Shown: one piece after another, positions 16,231 to 25,000 of the stretch | How positions within the stretch are numbered: position 1 is the first letter of the stretch | Layout of the letters: the number at the start of each line of letters is the position of its first letter | From: Flavobacterium sp. | GTDB lineage: Bacteria; Bacteroidota; Bacteroidia; Flavobacteriales; Flavobacteriaceae | Assembly: GCF_017985075.1 (NCBI RefSeq) | Contig: NZ_JAGNYF010000017.1 | Coordinates: 1 to 39,547, forward strand | Direction: 5' to 3' | Length of the DNA stretch: 39,547 nucleotides | Notes under the pieces: generated by a model | Databases searched by the model: none | Told to the model about the DNA's origin: nothing | What the model saw: the letters and a program-made list of their open reading frames with translations, nothing else | Program-made: the position numbers and the translations under genes

Positions 16231-17082
16231 TTATATGTTTTTAACTATCTGGTTTAAATCAACTTTTTTAGAAATAATATTCAATTCAAAAAGTTGGTTT
16301 TGAACGATTTGAACTGTTTTTTCATCTAAATTTTTCTGACTCCATTGGGTTTGACTTAACCATTGTTGAATGTCTTCTACTTTTTGGTCATATCTTGAAG
16401 CAAGTGTTCTGTCAATGCTTGGGATGTGTTTAAATTCTTCTGTTGTAGCGTTGATTATATCTAAAATTAAAGCTATAACAGATTTGTTTTCGGATAAAAA
16501 CCGATTTCTAACAGCAATTACAAAACAAGGCCAAGGTGTAGGACATTCACCCACACGCTTGAACGTTCCATTATCTACTAATGGTTTTGTGGTGTATTTT
16601 TCCCACATAAAATAATCTGATTTTCCTTCAGAAAGACTTGCGATTGCTCCGCCTAAATTATTTACGATTTCAAATGGAATAGCACTTATGTTCCAGTTGT
16701 TTTTTTTTGCATTTACAAAACTCATTAAATGTGAACCTGAACCCAATCGGCTTATAGCTGAAATTTTATGTTCTAAATCTGAAACCGAATTATATTTGGC
16801 TTTTCCGTCCACGTGAATTCCCCAAATTAAAGGTGATTTCACGAAAACTTGCACAATTGAACTGTGCGGATTTTCAGTTAGTTCTTTAATAATTCCTTCC
16901 GTTAAAATAATGGCAATATCCGTTTCGTTATCACGAAGCATTTGACACATTTTTCCAGTCCCTTCAGGCACGTCTGTCCATTGCAAATCGATTCCAGCTT
17001 CATTAAATTCGCCATTTTCAATGCACATATGCCAAGGCAAGTTGAAATGTTCGGGTACGCCTGCTATTTTGACTTCTTTCAT
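16231..17082 (-). CDS. Ca3427-like substrate-binding-fold protein without signal peptide
   Basis: A 283-residue type 2 periplasmic-binding-protein fold. It begins directly with the first strand, KIAGVPEHFNLPWHMCIENG, a pattern of the Candida Ca3427/NMT1-like group, and contains GKMCQMLRDNETDIAIILTEG and SRLGSGSHLMSFV typical of these domains. There is no signal peptide or lipobox, so it should be cytoplasmic and not a classical ABC transporter component; no permease genes are nearby. Family members are structurally similar to thiamine-precursor (THI5/ThiY) proteins, but the ligand is unknown. It lies downstream of a nucleoside phosphorylase, after a 73-nt G-rich word-repeat tract that abuts its ATG. 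Confidence 0.78.
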   Translation of the reverse strand: MKEVKIAGVPEHFNLPWHMCIENGEFNEAGIDLQWTDVPEGTGKMCQMLRDNETDIAIILTEGIIKELTENPHSSIVQVFVKSPLIWGIHVDGKAKYNSVSDLEHKISAISRLGSGSHLMSFVNAKKNNWNISAIPFEIVNNLGGAIASLSEGKSDYFMWEKYTTKPLVDNGTFKRVGECPTPWPCFVIAVRNRFLSENKSVIALILDIINATTEEFKHIPSIDRTLASRYDQKVEDIQQWLSQTQWSQKNLDEKTVQIVQNQLFELNIISKKVDLNQIVKNI

Positions 17083-17155
17083 ATTTTGGGTATAAGGTTT
17101 TGGGTGATGGGTTTAAGGGTATTGGCTTTAAAGATTTATTTAAATCTGTGTTGAT
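17083..17155. repeat. G-rich word-repeat tract upstream of the Ca3427-like gene
   Basis: TTTTGGGT occurs at 17084-17091 and 17098-17105, followed by GATGGGTTTAAGGGTATTGGCTTT-type words. The words TTAAGGGT and TTGGCTTT recur in the tract at 37571-37652, which also directly precedes a minus-strand ATG. Confidence 0.55.
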
Positions 17156-18022
17156 TTACCCAACCAATTTATCCAATGTATAAGCAATCAACTCATTCAC
17201 CGTTTTTTCTGGATTCGAACTAAATCCGCCTACCGCTCTGTTTGCAATAATGGCATTTAACGACAAACAATTATGACCTAATAATTTACCTAAACCATAA
17301 ATAGCAGACGTTTCCATTTCTAAATTCGTCATGCGTGTTCCGTTATAATTAAAAGTATCCATTTTGTGATTTAATTCAGGATCCTGAATATTTAATCGAA
17401 CAACACGACCTTGAGGTCCGTAAAATCCGCCAGCAGTTCCTGTGAATCCTTTATAAAATTTTTCCGAATAGATTTTGTTTTCTAAGGATTTATCACACGA
17501 TACTACAGTTGGTCTACCTTTTTTAATATCCCAATTGGTGTGTGAAATAAACGCATCTTCTAATTCCGAATCAGAATGTTCTTCAATTAAATAGGAGCGA
17601 AGCATATTGTCCAGACCTATTGCGTATTTACTCATTACCCAACTATCCACAGGTATATCAGCTTGTAATGAGCCAGAAGTTCCAATTCGAACGATGTTTA
17701 AAGCTGTATGATTTGGTTTATGTTCTCTTGTGTTTAAATCGATATTGACTAACGCATCAAGTTCATTCATAACTATATCAATATTGTCAGGACCTATTCC
17801 AGTTGATTGCACCGTAATACGTTTGCCTTTATAAATTCCAGTTTCAGTTTTAAATTCTCTTTTCTGAGTTGAAAACTCTATAGTTTCAAAATGTTTTGTA
17901 ATTTTTGAGACACGTTCTGGATCGCCAACAAAAATAATATCAGAAGCAATATGTTCTGGTTTCAAATTTAAGTGATATACACTTCCGTCAGGATTTAATA
18001 TTAATTCTGATGATTTTATCAT
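17156..18022 (-). CDS. Nucleoside phosphorylase (uridine phosphorylase-like)
   Basis: A 288-residue member of the PNP/UDP family, which splits nucleosides with phosphate to base and ribose 1-phosphate. It shows the phosphate-binding GDPERVSKI near residues 33-41, STGIGPDNIDIVMNEL, VRIGTSGSL, and the nucleoside-binding NLEMETSAIYGLGKLLG. The GDPxR plus SAIYG arrangement is closest to bacterial uridine phosphorylase, but base specificity cannot be settled here. It is the second gene in a minus run SUI1 - phosphorylase - Ca3427-like, with 87- and 73-nt tracts between. Confidence 0.88.
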   Translation of the reverse strand: MIKSSELILNPDGSVYHLNLKPEHIASDIIFVGDPERVSKITKHFETIEFSTQKREFKTETGIYKGKRITVQSTGIGPDNIDIVMNELDALVNIDLNTREHKPNHTALNIVRIGTSGSLQADIPVDSWVMSKYAIGLDNMLRSYLIEEHSDSELEDAFISHTNWDIKKGRPTVVSCDKSLENKIYSEKFYKGFTGTAGGFYGPQGRVVRLNIQDPELNHKMDTFNYNGTRMTNLEMETSAIYGLGKLLGHNCLSLNAIIANRAVGGFSSNPEKTVNELIAYTLDKLVG

Positions 18023-18109
18023 TTTTCTAAATTGTAAATTCTATACTGTATAATGATTTTGAAAATGTAGTTACAATATACATTTTACAACTTTCACTAT
18101 ACAAAAAAA
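18023..18109. repeat. Word-repeat tract between the SUI1 and nucleoside phosphorylase genes
   Basis: Contains TTGTAAATT and TTTTACAAC words and an 8-bp inverted repeat AAAATGTA (18062-18069) / TACATTTT (18079-18086). CTATAC occurs twice. Fits the class of short internally repetitive gaps seen elsewhere in the window. Confidence 0.5.
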
Positions 18110-18442
18110 CTATCCACCAACACGTTTGGTTTTAAAACCTTTGTCTTGAAGCATTTTCATTATTTTATCTCTGTAATCGCCTTGAAGGATAATAGCGCCG
18201 TCTTTAAAACTTCCACCCACACTTAATTTTGTTTTGATTTCTTTGGCTAGAACTTTAAAATCTTCGTCTGTTCCTTCGTAACCTTCAATTATAGTGGTGG
18301 CTTTTCCTTTTCGTTTTTCATATTTACAAATCATAGGTTCTTTTTGAACATACAATTCATGCGGCATAACCTCTGTTTCTTCAGGTTCATTTGAAGGAAT
18401 ATGGTCTGGAAATAGGTTTTTTAGTTGGTCTTGTAAATCCAT
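18110..18442 (-). CDS. SUI1/eIF1-family translation factor (YciH-like)
   Basis: A 110-residue protein whose C-terminal 75 residues form an SUI1 domain: KYEKRKGKATTIIEGYEGTDEDFKVLAKEIKTKLSVGGSFKDGAIILQGDYRDKIMKML and the end GFKTKRVGG, which are diagnostic. Bacterial YciH resembles eIF1 and can influence start-site fidelity; its role in Bacteroidota is not established. The ATG at 18442 (MDLQDQL) is chosen; an upstream in-frame ATG at 18472 would add ten residues not seen in the family. Confidence 0.93.
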   Translation of the reverse strand: MDLQDQLKNLFPDHIPSNEPEETEVMPHELYVQKEPMICKYEKRKGKATTIIEGYEGTDEDFKVLAKEIKTKLSVGGSFKDGAIILQGDYRDKIMKMLQDKGFKTKRVGG

Positions 18443-18501
18443 TTTTTGTACGCAGATTAAACCGAATCGCATTAGCGAATCGTTAAGTAAAACTGATTTT
18501 T

Positions 18502-19455
18502 CTATTTTTTTATTAATCCTAATTCTACCAAACGTTCGTGCAAAAATTCGCCCGCAGTTATGTTTTCAAATAATTTTGGATTTTTTTCATCAACACATTC
18601 TGGTAAACAATCTAATTTCATATCACTTACCGGATGCATGAAAAAAGGAATAGAATATCGTGAAGTTCCCCATAATTCTCTTGGTGGATTTACTACTTGA
18701 TGAATGGTAGATTTTAATCGGTTATTGGTATGACGCGATAACATATCTCCAACATTTATCATTAATTCATCTGGTTGCGCCATAGCATCAATCCATTGCC
18801 CATCGTGGTTTTGAACCTGAAGTCCTTTTCCTTGAGCACCCATTAATAAAGTAATTAGGTTTATATCTCCATGCGCAGCCGCACGTACAGCACCGTCTTT
18901 AGGTTCATCAGTAATTGGGGGATAATGTATGGGTCTTAATATGCTATTTCCTTCAGAAATGTAAGCATCAAAATAAAATTCATCCAATCCAATAAATAAC
19001 GCCAAAGCACGAAGTACATAAATTCCTGTTTTTTCTAACATTTGATACGCTTCTTTTCCAGTGCTATTAAAATTAGGCAATTCAGAAACTGATACATTTT
19101 CAGGATATTCGTTAGCGTATTTTGAATTCGAATCTACATATTGACCAAAGTGCCAAAATTCTTTTAAATCTCCAGCAGAACGTCCTTTTGCATGTTCTTT
19201 TCCAAACGAAACATAACCTCTTTGTCCTCCAATACCAGGAATTTCATATTTTTCTTTTGTTTCAATAGGTAAACTGAAGAAATTTCTGACTTCGCTATAC
19301 AGATTTTCAACTAAATTGTCATCTAAAAAATGACCTTTTAAGGCTACGAAACCAATCTCTTCGTAGGCTTTTCCGATTTCATTTACAAATTTTTGTTTAC
19401 GTGCCGGATCTTCCGACAGGAAATCACGTAAGTCTACACTTGGAATTTTTTGCAT
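18502..19455 (-). CDS. 2-oxoglutarate/Fe(II)-dependent oxygenase, isopenicillin N synthase-like
   Basis: A 317-residue member of the IPNS-like 2OG-Fe(II) family. The N-terminal DIOX_N region carries SVDLRDFLSED and GFVALKGH; the double-stranded beta helix has the iron ligands H195 and D197 in AAHGDINLI and H252 in KSTIHQVV, and the 2OG-binding R266 with RYSIPFF. All catalytic residues are present, so it should be active. The substrate is unknown; bacterial relatives are simply annotated as isopenicillin N synthase family oxygenases. It is 59 nt upstream of the SUI1 gene and codirectional. Confidence 0.92.
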   Translation of the reverse strand: MQKIPSVDLRDFLSEDPARKQKFVNEIGKAYEEIGFVALKGHFLDDNLVENLYSEVRNFFSLPIETKEKYEIPGIGGQRGYVSFGKEHAKGRSAGDLKEFWHFGQYVDSNSKYANEYPENVSVSELPNFNSTGKEAYQMLEKTGIYVLRALALFIGLDEFYFDAYISEGNSILRPIHYPPITDEPKDGAVRAAAHGDINLITLLMGAQGKGLQVQNHDGQWIDAMAQPDELMINVGDMLSRHTNNRLKSTIHQVVNPPRELWGTSRYSIPFFMHPVSDMKLDCLPECVDEKNPKLFENITAGEFLHERLVELGLIKK

Positions 19456-19525
19456 GATAAAAAATTATTTGTTTTTCCAACACATTTAACGGCTGGAATT
19501 CTTACTCTAACAAAGATAAAAAAAA

Positions 19526-20167
19526 TTAGTTAGAAAAAACATAATTCAAGATATTTGCTCCCATTTTTAGGGCTTTTTCTCGAACGTTTATAGGGTCGTT
19601 ATGTACTTCTTGATTTTCCCATCCGTCGCCTAAATCGCACTCAAAAGTGTATAAAACCGCCAATCTGTTTTCAATAAAAACACCGTACGCTTGCGGTTGC
19701 TTGTTATCGTGTTCGTGAATTTTTGGCAATCCATTTGGAAAAGAATAAGGCGTTTGGAAAATAGTATGTGTTTTAGGAATTTCAACTAAAGCGGTATTTG
19801 GGAAGAGTTTTTTTATTTCTTTTCTTATATATTCGTCCATTCCATAGTTATCATCTATATGTAAAAAACCGCCTGAATTTAAATAATTTTGAAGATTTTG
19901 AATGTCGTTATTGCTAAATACTACGTTACCGTGACCTGTCATATGAACAAATGGATACAAGAACAATTCAGCACTTCCGACATCAACGGAATTGACTTTA
20001 GGGTTTAATTTAGTTTTAATATTTTGATTGCAAAATTTCACTAAATTAGGCAAAGAAGTGGGATTGGCATACCAATCGCCACCGCCAGAATACTTTAAAA
20101 CTGCAATTTCTTGAGAAAATCCCAAGTTCCAAACTAGTAAAATCCCTAAAGTTATAAATTTATTCAT
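19526..20167 (-). CDS. Exported DUF4159 domain protein
   Basis: A 213-residue protein with a cleavable-type signal peptide (MNKFITLGILLVWNLGFSQ, cut near residue 18). The rest matches DUF4159: LKYSGGGDWYANPTSLPNLVKFCNQN, FLYPFVHMTGHGNVVFSNNDIQNLQNYLNSGGFLHIDDNYGMD, and the C-terminal ECDLGDGWENQEVHND. The family has a glutamine-amidotransferase-like fold and no known reaction. Its ATG overlaps the end of rsmE by 8 nt, so translation is probably coupled, and the set tsaD, rsmE, DUF4159 forms one operon. Confidence 0.92.
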   Translation of the reverse strand: MNKFITLGILLVWNLGFSQEIAVLKYSGGGDWYANPTSLPNLVKFCNQNIKTKLNPKVNSVDVGSAELFLYPFVHMTGHGNVVFSNNDIQNLQNYLNSGGFLHIDDNYGMDEYIRKEIKKLFPNTALVEIPKTHTIFQTPYSFPNGLPKIHEHDNKQPQAYGVFIENRLAVLYTFECDLGDGWENQEVHNDPINVREKALKMGANILNYVFSN

Positions 20168-20864
20168 TTTGAATTACAATTGTATGACAAGCTACTAAAG
20201 CCGCAGTTTCCGTTCTTAATCTTGTGTTTCCCAAAGTTACAGGAATAAATTCGTTTTCAATAGCCATTTTGATTTCTTTTGTAGAAAAATCACCTTCGGG
20301 TCCAATTAAAATAATGATAGGATTATCTTTTTCAATTTCTTTAGCAAAAGATTTTTTATCAGTTTCTTCGCAATGTGCTATAAATTTTTGACCTGAATGA
20401 TTTTTTTTAATGAATTCTGAAAAAGAAATCGCTTCATTTATTTTTGGTAAATAATACTGATTAGATTGTTTTGTAGCCGCTTGAATTATTTTTTCTGCTC
20501 TGTCTGTTTTGAATATTTTTCGTTCTGAATGTTCGCAAATAATAGGTGTTATTTCGTGAATGCCAATCTCGGTAGCTTTTTCTAAAAACCATTCCATTCT
20601 GTCGTGCATTTTGGTTGGAGCTACAGCAATATGTGTATAAAAAGTGGTAGGTTTAAAAAAGGATTCTTCTACAATTTTTACTTCACATTTTTTTTCTAAA
20701 CCTAAAATTATTTCTGAAACAAATAAATAACCTAATCCGTTAGTAATATGAATTTTATGACCTTCTTGTTTGCGTAAAACTTTAATTATATGTTTGCTTT
20801 CTTCTTTGTCAAAAGTAAACGTTTTATCGCCGGATTTTATATCGGAATTATAGAATAATTGCAT
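20160..20864 (-). CDS. rsmE: 16S rRNA (uracil-1498-N3)-methyltransferase RsmE
   Basis: A 234-residue SPOUT methyltransferase that methylates U1498 of 16S rRNA. It has the PUA-like N-terminal domain (FYNSDI... HIIKVLRKQEGHKIHITNG) and the SPOUT knot with PTKMHDRMEWFLEKATEIGIHEITPI, ATKQSNQYYLPKI, LIGPEGDFSTKEI and LGNTRLRTETAALVA, the full set of RsmE signatures. ATG 20864 (MQLFYNS) is used; an in-frame TTG at 20879 would overlap tsaD and adds nothing conserved. The gene starts 4 nt after the tsaD stop and overlaps the DUF4159 start. Confidence 0.96.
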   Translation of the reverse strand: MQLFYNSDIKSGDKTFTFDKEESKHIIKVLRKQEGHKIHITNGLGYLFVSEIILGLEKKCEVKIVEESFFKPTTFYTHIAVAPTKMHDRMEWFLEKATEIGIHEITPIICEHSERKIFKTDRAEKIIQAATKQSNQYYLPKINEAISFSEFIKKNHSGQKFIAHCEETDKKSFAKEIEKDNPIIILIGPEGDFSTKEIKMAIENEFIPVTLGNTRLRTETAALVACHTIVIQNE

Positions 20865-20868
20865 AATT

Positions 20869-21903
20869 TTAAAATTCAATTCTTGCTTTAGAAACGACGT
20901 CAGCTGTGCTGAAATTTTCTTCTAAAAAGTTATAATAACCTACAATTCCAATCATTGCAGCGTTGTCTGTTGTGTATTCAAATTTTGGAATATACGTTTT
21001 CCAACCGTATTTTGATTCCGCTTCTTTTAACGTATTTCTTATACCTGAATTTGCCGAAACCCCACCACCAATAGTAATTTGTGTAATACCAGTTTCTGAT
21101 ACAGCTAATTTTAACTTATCCATCAAAATTTCGATGATAGTATGTTGTATAGAGGCACAAATATCATTTAAATTTTCAGTGATAAAATGTTCGTTTTCTG
21201 CTAATTTTTTCTGAATAAAATATAAAATTTGCGTTTTTAAACCACTAAAACTAAAATCCAAACCTGATACTTTTGGCTTGGTAAAAACAAATGCTTTCGG
21301 ATTGCCTAATTGTGCATACTTATCTATCAAAGGTCCGCCAGGATAGGGAAGTCCCAATATTTTAGCACTTTTATCAAATGCTTCACCAACAGCATCATCT
21401 GTAGTTTCGCCAATAATTTCCATTTCAAAAAAACTGGAAACTTTTACAATTTGTGTATGACCTCCAGAAATGGTTAAAGCAATAAAAGGAAAACTTGGTT
21501 TTTCATAGCCTTCTTCATCAATAAAGTGGGCTAAAATATGTGCTTTCATATGATTAATTGCCACTAAAGGAATTCCTAAACCAAGACTTAACGATTTAGC
21601 AAAACTTCCCCCAACTAAAAGCGAACCCATTAAACCAGGACCCTGAGTAAAAGCAATGCAATTTAAATTTTCTTTTGTAATTCCAGCTTTTTTAATTGCC
21701 ATTTCCACAACCGGAACAATATTTTGCTGATGCGCTCTTGATGCTAATTCGGGAACCACACCGCCATATTCTTCGTGAACTTTTTGTCCTGCCACAATAT
21801 TAGACAACACTTTGTCATTGCACAAAACAGCTGCAGAGGTATCGTCGCAAGAGCTTTCAATTGCTAAAGTGTATATATTTTTCGAATTTGTTAGGTTAGG
21901 CAT
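20869..21903 (-). CDS. tsaD: tRNA N6-adenosine threonylcarbamoyltransferase
   Basis: A 344-residue TsaD (Gcp/Kae1). It transfers the threonylcarbamoyl group from TC-AMP to A37 of ANN-decoding tRNAs, with TsaB and TsaE. The ASKHA opening is LAIESSCDDTSAAV; the metal-binding histidines are H118 and H122 in NHMKAHILAH; GGHTQIV and ITIGGGVSANSGIR follow. The length is normal. A partner, tsaE, lies about 15 kb away in this window. It heads the tsaD-rsmE-DUF4159 operon and is divergent from tamB, an arrangement I know from other Flavobacteriia. Confidence 0.97.
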   Translation of the reverse strand: MPNLTNSKNIYTLAIESSCDDTSAAVLCNDKVLSNIVAGQKVHEEYGGVVPELASRAHQQNIVPVVEMAIKKAGITKENLNCIAFTQGPGLMGSLLVGGSFAKSLSLGLGIPLVAINHMKAHILAHFIDEEGYEKPSFPFIALTISGGHTQIVKVSSFFEMEIIGETTDDAVGEAFDKSAKILGLPYPGGPLIDKYAQLGNPKAFVFTKPKVSGLDFSFSGLKTQILYFIQKKLAENEHFITENLNDICASIQHTIIEILMDKLKLAVSETGITQITIGGGVSANSGIRNTLKEAESKYGWKTYIPKFEYTTDNAAMIGIVGYYNFLEENFSTADVVSKARIEF

Positions 21904-21951
21904 GAATTTTGGTATAAAAGTATTGTATAAGTCTTACAAAATTGCTTATTT

Positions 21952-21982
21952 TTGTTGCTATTAGCAAATAAAAATAGATTTG
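21952..21982 (+). promoter_or_regulatory. Promoter of tamB
   Basis: TAGATTTG at 21975-21982 matches TAnnTTTG, with TTG at 21952-21954 (20 bp) or 21955-21957 (17 bp). The start near 21989 allows translation to begin at or upstream of 22008. Confidence 0.6.
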
Positions 21983-22049
21983 TTTTGCAAAATTAAATAA
22001 ATAAAACATTAAATCAGTAAAAAAAATAGCGGTTCGTTCCTTAATTGGA

Positions 22050-25000
22050 ATGGTACTTTTTGTGCTTTTAGTAGCTATACTATTGGCCTTACCTGTTGTG
22101 CAAACAAGGCTGGGAAAATATGCTACAGATCAGCTGAAAAAAGATTTTGGTGTTTCTATTACTATTGAAAAAGTGGCTATTAATCCGTTTGGAGGTGTTA
22201 AACTGAAAGGGGTTTTGGCTTTAGACCATCATAACGATACGCTTTTTCATTTTAACCGAATTCATACTTCCATTTTAAGCTATAAAAAATTATATGAAAA
22301 AGGGCATCCTTATTTGGGCGACTTGCAAGCCGATGAATTAAACCTGAAAATAATTCAATATAAAGGAGAAAAAGACACCAATTTAGATAAGTTTGTAGCT
22401 GCTTTTGATGACAATCCTCCGAAACCTTCTACTGGAAAATTCAGATTAAAAATAAATTCTATTTACCTACAAAATAGTCGATTTAGGTATATTGATGAAA
22501 ATTTAAAAACGCCTAAAGTTTTAGATTTTTCTAATTTAAATGGGCAATTAGATGATTTTTATGTAAAAGGTGCAAATGTTTTTGCCTATGTGTATAAAAT
22601 GTCATTTAAAGACCATAGGGGTTTGATAATGAAAAATTTAACTTCAGATTTTACCTATACCAAAAAGAATATTTTATTAAACGAATTAATTTTAGAAACC
22701 GAAAATTCTTCTTTTAAAGGAAAAACAGAATTACGTTACGATAGAAAAGATTTTAAAGATTTTAATAATAAAGTAATTTTCGAATTAGATATAAAAGAAG
22801 GTAAAATTTCAAGTAATGACTTAAATTTTTTCTATCCTGAATTTGGTAAAAATCAGAAATTTTATATCGATTCTCATATTTTAGGAACGTTAAACGACTT
22901 AAAATTTAATAACTTAAAGTTCAATGATTTAAATGATAATGAAGTAGTTGGAAATCTCCAGCTTAAAAATATTTTTGGTAAAGGCGACCAGAAATTTTAC
23001 TTGAAAGGAAGTTTCGACAGATTATCAGCCAGCCAAGCAAGTGTTAGTAAGCTTTTACCTAATCTGTTAGGGAAAAATTTACCCAAACAATTACAAAAAC
23101 TGGGTAAAATTGAATTGAAAGGAAAGGTAGAGCTTACCGAAAAATGGGTTATTGCTGATGTAGATTTGTTTTCGAAATTAGGTCGTGCCACGGGCGATTT
23201 TAAAATGGATAAAATCGATACCATTGACCAAGCGACTTATATAGGAAAATTTCAGCTAGATAATTTTAATATAGGTACATTCTTAGATGAAAAAGATTTG
23301 GGCAACACTTCTGTAGTATTAGATATTAATGGAACTGGGTTTTCTAAAAAATATTTAAATACAAAACTAAAAGGAAATATTGGACAATTTAGATATAATG
23401 GGTATTCGTATAAAAATATTGATGTAAATGGAACTATGAAAATGCCATATTTTAAAGGACATTTTCATAGTAAAGACCCTAATTTATTGCTTACATTTGA
23501 TGGTTTAGTTGATTTGAGCAAAAAGAAAAAAGTGTATGATTTTGATATTGAAATTGAATATGCCAATCTTAAAAAAATTAACTTATACACCAAAGATGCT
23601 ACATCTGTTTTAGCAGGCTCTATTGTTATGCAAGCTCAAGGGAATTCGTTAGATGACTTAGCCGGAACACTTAGTTTAAATGATATTTCTTACATCAATC
23701 CAAAAAATAAATATTATTTTGATGCTGCATCAGTAACGTCTTCATTCGATAATCAAAACATAAGATCAGTTTCTTTTCATTCGGATGATATTATTGAAGG
23801 GCAAGTAGTTGGTAAATATCAAACCAAACAAATTAAAAAAATACTTGAAAATGCTGTTGGTAGTTTGTATGCGAATTATTCGCCACATAAATTATCCAAA
23901 AATCAATTTTTAGATTTCGATTTTACAGTTTATAATAAAGTTTTGGAAGTATTGTATCCTGATGTTTCTATTGCAGAAAATACTCATTTTAAAGGAAAAA
24001 TTAATGCCGATGCAGGTTTGTTTCAGTTTGACTTTAATTCTCTATTTGTCAATGCTTTCGAAAATAAATTTAATGGTATTAAAATCGATATTGACAACAA
24101 AAACCCACTTTATAACACCTATATTGAATTAGATAGTTTAAATACTAAAAACTATAAAATATCCGAATTTAGTTTAATTAACTTAACCCTGAACGATACC
24201 TTATTTGCCAGAACTGAATTTAAAGGTGGTGATAAAGGTGAAGATAAATTCGATTTAAATTTATTTCATACCATTAATAAAGACAAGCAATCGATTGTAG
24301 GTTTTAAAAAATCAGATATTACATTCAAAAACTTCCAATGGTATATTAATGAAAAAGAAACAGCTGGAAATACGATAATTTTTGATAAACAGTTTAAAAA
24401 CTTTAATTTCAATCAATTGACCTTATCTCATAATAATCAGTTTATTGATTTTAATGGAATAATGAATGGAAATACATACAAAGATTTTAATTTCACGTTT
24501 AATGATGTAGATATTTCAAAAATCACACCTGATATCAAAAATTTAAGTCTCGGTGGGAAACTTAACGGAAATCTAAAATACAAACAAGATAATTTAGTAT
24601 ATGAACCATCTACTGATTTAACTATTGATGGTTTACAATTAAATAATGACGATTTAGGAAATCTGAAATTAAAAGTCTTTGGTGATGAAAATTTCAAAAC
24701 ATTTAATGTTGATGCATCGATTGTTCATCAAGATGAAGTAACATTTTCAACAACAGGAACGGTAGACATAGTTAATAATCAAACGGTTTTAAATTTAGAG
24801 GCTGTTTTTGAAAACTTTAATATTAAACCTATTGGTGGCTTTTTAACGGGTATTTTAGACAATGTACGAGGTATGGCTTCTGGTAAAACCAATATTGTTG
24901 GTTCAATTGATAATCCAGATGTAGATGGTGTTTTATATTTAAATAATGCAGGTTTACGTGTACCATATTTAAATGTAGATTACGATTTCGATAAAAATTC

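Noticed and set aside
16231-17082. Periplasmic ABC transporter binding protein (ThiY-type thiamine precursor importer)
   Set aside because: No signal peptide or lipobox and no permease or ATPase genes next to it.
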